Source: JAEUSG01 sp964590225
Lineage (GTDB): Bacteria; Fibrobacterota; OXYB2-FULL-49-7; JAEUSG01
Direction: 5' to 3'
Assembly (NCBI GenBank): GCA_964590225.1
Contig: CAZPWS010000006.1
Span: forward strand, 1-64,000
DNA: 64,000 nt
The notes below the pieces were generated by a model. The model searched no databases. It saw only the letters and a list, made by a program, of their open reading frames with translations, and had not been told where the DNA came from. The number at the start of each line of letters is the position of its first letter. Position 1 is the first letter of the stretch. This document shows positions 61,256 to 64,000 of this stretch, piece after piece. The position numbers and the translations under genes were made by a program.

Positions 61256-62725
61256 TTAAATAACTTTCAGAAAAATGTAAAAAGTTGTTCCAACACCCAT
61301 TTCTGAAATAAATTTCAGCCCCCCATAGTGATTTTTAACCATTCCCAGCACATTTGCCAACCCCAAGCCAGTACCCTTATCTGCAGCTTTTGTTGTAAAG
61401 AACGGCTCAAAAATGTGAGGCGCAATTTCACATGGAATCCCACAACCTGTATCAGAGACACTAATTTCAATGTATTTGCCAGATGCTGGAGCTAAAATAA
61501 AATCTTTTATTGCTTCTTCACCAATGGATATCTCTCTTGTACAAAATGAAAGTTGGCCGCCTTCCGGCATTGCATCGATCGCGTTTATAGCAAGATTAAG
61601 CATAGCGTTCTGGATTTGAACCTTGTCGCCCATAAGGCAGATTTCCGGATTGTGAATACTATACTCAATCGAAACCTTTTTATTTGCCGTATGCTGAAGT
61701 AAAACAGATAAATCGTCAAACACACTGCCTATTGTAAGTTCTGTTTTCTCAATTTTACCCTTCCTTGCGAATGAAAGCAGCTTTTGTATCAGGTCAGAAG
61801 CCCTATTCCCTGTATCAAGAATCATGTTTGCATATTTATCAATGCTGCTATCAGTAATTCCGTATCTTTTTTGTAAAAGAGCGGCGAATCCGGTAATAGC
61901 GCTCATCATATTGTTCAAATCATGAGCAATTCCACCTGTTAGTGTTCCAATCGTCTGCATTCTTTCGACATGATGAAGCTGCTCCTGCATCTCTCTCTGT
62001 TTTGTCTGCGCAACACCCTTTTGCTGTTCAATTTCATCGTAATCGTTCTTGAGAATGGTCAGCGCGTCATAAATGGGACGAAAAAGCTTCGCCTCCCGAT
62101 TAATCTCTTTAATTGGTTCATCCGGTAATCCGTGGTCTTTCCAGTTTATCAGCCCAAGAAACTGGATAAGCCCGTTTATTTCCTTTTCAATTTCTTCTTT
62201 TGAGAAATAACTCTTATCTGTTGTTAAAAATTTCCCCTTTCGCGAGTCAAGCGATACCGCAAGAAGTATTGCAGCCTCATAGTTTGAGGCTATTTCCACA
62301 GGGAAAGGGAAACCGGCAAAAACTCTGCCTACCCTTATCATCATAGCAAAAAGACTGGACACTTCGTAGTAAATAACAGCCTGAAGCCTGTGGTTTTTTT
62401 TCTGTCGCTCAAGATAGTAGTTTCTTGCCTCCTTTGATGTTCCCGAGTGCTCCCTGTAATTTTCTACAAGTATCATTTTTTCATTATTGTGGCGCGTTGT
62501 GGTGTCGATTATGTTATCAAGTAAGTCAAGGTATCTTTTTGAAATATCAATCGATGTAAATCCATGAATTACTGAATGCACTATGTGATTTCCAATAACG
62601 CTGAACTCAGCGCGATAAGAACCGTCATCTGTACAGATTAACCAATCGATATTTCGTTTAATTTCAAGGCCAGTAATAGGGCAAGAATCATTTGTACTGA
62701 TATTGCTTATTACATTATCTGACAA
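61256..62725 (-). CDS. Soluble sensor histidine kinase
   Basis: The 489-aa protein has a HisKA-like domain with TLTGGIAHDLNNMMSAITGF (H268) and an HATPase domain: AMLNLAINAIDAMPEGG, VSDTGCGIP, PFFTTKAADKGTGLGLANV. The first ~200 residues are an unnamed sensor (IGNHIVHSVIHGFTSIDISK, MILVENYREHSGTSKEARNY) that may be STAS-like; no PAS or membrane segment is seen. A short coiled coil links the parts. No response regulator is adjacent. It overlaps the SPOR-protein gene by 11 bp. Confidence 0.9.
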   Translation of the reverse strand: MSDNVISNISTNDSCPITGLEIKRNIDWLICTDDGSYRAEFSVIGNHIVHSVIHGFTSIDISKRYLDLLDNIIDTTTRHNNEKMILVENYREHSGTSKEARNYYLERQKKNHRLQAVIYYEVSSLFAMMIRVGRVFAGFPFPVEIASNYEAAILLAVSLDSRKGKFLTTDKSYFSKEEIEKEINGLIQFLGLINWKDHGLPDEPIKEINREAKLFRPIYDALTILKNDYDEIEQQKGVAQTKQREMQEQLHHVERMQTIGTLTGGIAHDLNNMMSAITGFAALLQKRYGITDSSIDKYANMILDTGNRASDLIQKLLSFARKGKIEKTELTIGSVFDDLSVLLQHTANKKVSIEYSIHNPEICLMGDKVQIQNAMLNLAINAIDAMPEGGQLSFCTREISIGEEAIKDFILAPASGKYIEISVSDTGCGIPCEIAPHIFEPFFTTKAADKGTGLGLANVLGMVKNHYGGLKFISEMGVGTTFYIFLKVI

Positions 62726-63515
62726 CTATTCTGAACTCCTTGATTTTTAGACCTGCATCGGTAGCGTAATTTTGCGCTTCACCTTCCGTTTTAAAACCAT
62801 TTACATATACTATATATAGTTTTTTATCCCCTCGAAACTCATTAGATACTATTAATCTGTTTTTGTGCGTTTTTTCAACACTTTTCATGAAGGAAAGCGC
62901 GTTATCGTAGCTCTGAAAAGCCCCAAGTTGTAAGGAAAAGCTGCCCTGGTCATCCTTCTTAGGCGCTTTGGTATTGATGACATCTATCCCAACAATGTTT
63001 AGGCTTTCCATCGAGCGAGGCAAATGGGTAGATATCTTTGTTCTCCATGCGCGAGCATCTTCATGTTTGTTCTGCTTTTCAGAGTTTACAGAGAGTTGAT
63101 ACCATATTGATCCCAGTAAAGCACTGTCGCTCTTTGCGCTAATCGCTTCAGCTTTCCTAAGAAGATCATTGGAGCTCCGCCACTCTTTTTCGTCGGATAG
63201 AACAGCGGCTCCGGACAAAAGTGCTCTACTGTACCAGTAGTGATCTTTTTCGGAAACCATCTCCCACTGAACCTTCGCGCTATCACGCTTAGAATCAGCG
63301 AGAAAGGCGAGTCCCCGCAAATATAACGCCTCTGATCTTAAAGGGGACTTTGGGTAGTTCCTTAAAAAGCGATTTATAGAAAGAACAGCACTCTTATAAG
63401 CGCCAAGAGCATATTCACCTTTACAATCGCGAAGGATGGTTTCTTCAGAAATCTCCGAATAGAGAGAGCCACAAATAAGAAGAAGTACGAAAGTAAGCTT
63501 AAACGGGCTTTTCAC
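62715..63515 (-). CDS. Secreted TPR and SPOR-domain protein
   Basis: The 266-aa product has a signal peptide (MKSPFKLTFVLLLICGSLYS) and helical TPR-like repeats (LSINRFLRNYPKSPLRSEAL). The C-terminal SPOR domain (SFSLQLGAFQSYDNALSFMK, LYIVYVNGFKTEGEAQNYA) binds denuded peptidoglycan at the septum. It probably acts in envelope assembly or division. It lies 6 bp after the LapB-like gene, so the pair is likely co-expressed. Confidence 0.9.
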   Translation of the reverse strand: MKSPFKLTFVLLLICGSLYSEISEETILRDCKGEYALGAYKSAVLSINRFLRNYPKSPLRSEALYLRGLAFLADSKRDSAKVQWEMVSEKDHYWYSRALLSGAAVLSDEKEWRSSNDLLRKAEAISAKSDSALLGSIWYQLSVNSEKQNKHEDARAWRTKISTHLPRSMESLNIVGIDVINTKAPKKDDQGSFSLQLGAFQSYDNALSFMKSVEKTHKNRLIVSNEFRGDKKLYIVYVNGFKTEGEAQNYATDAGLKIKEFRIVVR

Positions 63516-63521
63516 CTTTTT

Positions 63522-64000
63522 TTAGACCTCGTAAGGTGACCACACCCCACAATTTTCGCAACGCCACGAAGGGGTTTCTGTTCTGGAACCACAAGATTTA
63601 CAGCGATATCTCTGTTTGGCAGAAAGCAATTGCAGCATCTCCTTTACTATGCCCTTTATTTCTTCATAGCTTGTGCTTAAGTCAAGCAGCTGGCGAAGCA
63701 GTTCAACCTGAGCCTCACGGGAAGAAGGATTTATTTCAAGCGTTTTGCGACAAAGTGCCACCGCCTCCTCCTTCTCACCGCGCTTGGCCTGATAAGACGC
63801 AAGAGAAAGCATCGCGTTTATATTGTTTGGCTCCCGCTCAAGAAGCTCTCTGTATATGTTGCCAACCTCATGGTACGAGCCGTTGTCGAAGTAGAATTTC
63901 TCGATACGATCAAAAAGTAGATAGGCGCGTTTAGGTTGCTTATCGAAAAACTCCGACCAATATTTCAACGCGTCATCAACTCTGCCTGCATCAAAGTAAG
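63522..64000 (-). CDS. lapB: LapB/YciM-like TPR and rubredoxin-type protein (5' end beyond window)
   Basis: The visible 159 residues include TPR motifs (YHEVGNIYRELLEREPNNIN, AVALCRKTLEINPSSREAQV). They end with a zinc ribbon/rubredoxin-type site: CKSCGS and RCENCGVWSPYEV (C-x2-C twice). This is the C-terminal half of LapB/YciM, which controls LpxC turnover and LPS assembly with FtsH. The frame is open to the right edge (DAGRVDDALKYWSEFF), so the 5' part is outside the window. Confidence 0.88.
   Translation of the reverse strand, partial: YFDAGRVDDALKYWSEFFDKQPKRAYLLFDRIEKFYFDNGSYHEVGNIYRELLEREPNNINAMLSLASYQAKRGEKEEAVALCRKTLEINPSSREAQVELLRQLLDLSTSYEEIKGIVKEMLQLLSAKQRYRCKSCGSRTETPSWRCENCGVWSPYEV

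Noticed and set aside
1..64000. tRNA, rRNA, transposase or integrase genes
   Set aside because: No T-loop-like segment with matching cloverleaf, no rRNA-like stretch and no IS motif was found by eye; att sites could not be supported.

Overview
The window looks like a chromosomal segment of a moderately AT-rich Gram-negative bacterium of the FCB superphylum. My best guess is a Fibrobacterota/Chitinivibrionia-like or neighbouring candidate lineage. This is an inference. It rests on an RND/TolC efflux set, a LapB-like and a SPOR protein, heptosyltransferase-type glycosyltransferases, secreted proteins with FlgD-Ig/T9SS-style C-terminal tails, a PEGA-domain protein, a Minf_1886-family protein and a PPi-dependent phosphofructokinase. 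No rRNA or tRNA gene was found.

Region 1 (1-7950) is accessory DNA. A 20-repeat CRISPR array (20-1519) is read left to right. Its leader and any cas genes lie left of the window, and its last repeat is degenerate. It abuts what looks like the 3' end of a lost gene (1517-1606), which overlaps by ATGA a small secreted-protein gene. Two decayed repeats with one spacer follow at 2190-2307. Then come a AAA/DUF4143-type ATPase and a tight four-gene operon (3855-7868): a 71-aa protein, a sigma-factor-region-2-like protein with an atypical C-terminus, a 247-aa protein with a possible SH3-like start, and a TPR-CHAT caspase-like protease with a visible His/Cys dyad. The layout recalls the sigma-factor/CHAT-protease logic of the Craspase type III CRISPR effector, but with different components. 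This is the best candidate for an undescribed system.

Region 2 (7950-23489, minus strand) holds metabolism and regulation: phosphoglycolate phosphatase, a PAS-rich hybrid kinase, transketolase, TrpB2, an aldo/keto reductase, a stand-alone ThiD2 domain, GcvT, two secreted proteins, and recA followed by a membrane-bound AraC-type regulator that seems to start at a non-AUG codon. A palindromic GAAC-N4-GTTC LexA-like box sits on a probable recA promoter. Region 3 (23490-34040, plus strand) carries pfp, fba, two beta-propeller-like secreted proteins, rlpA, a long lepB, a pentapeptide-repeat protein, a long guaA, hsp20 with an upstream three-copy inverted element, and a DAHP synthase.

Region 4 (34050-49582) includes a livG-livF-paaK operon whose last gene encodes a secreted homologue of animal peptidyl-arginine deiminases. 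Next are prfC-dprA-ftsB, a lipoprotein/CsgG-like pair, and a tetR-tolC-MFP-RND efflux operon. Region 5 (49767-64000) has a beta-helix lipoprotein, typA-galK, a STAS/PEGA membrane protein, Minf_1886, two glycosyltransferases, a relic of a secreted-protein C-terminal domain, a YhcC-like radical SAM protein, hisF-hisH, a small-ORF/coiled-coil pair, a histidine kinase, a SPOR protein and the 3' part of a LapB-like gene cut by the window edge.
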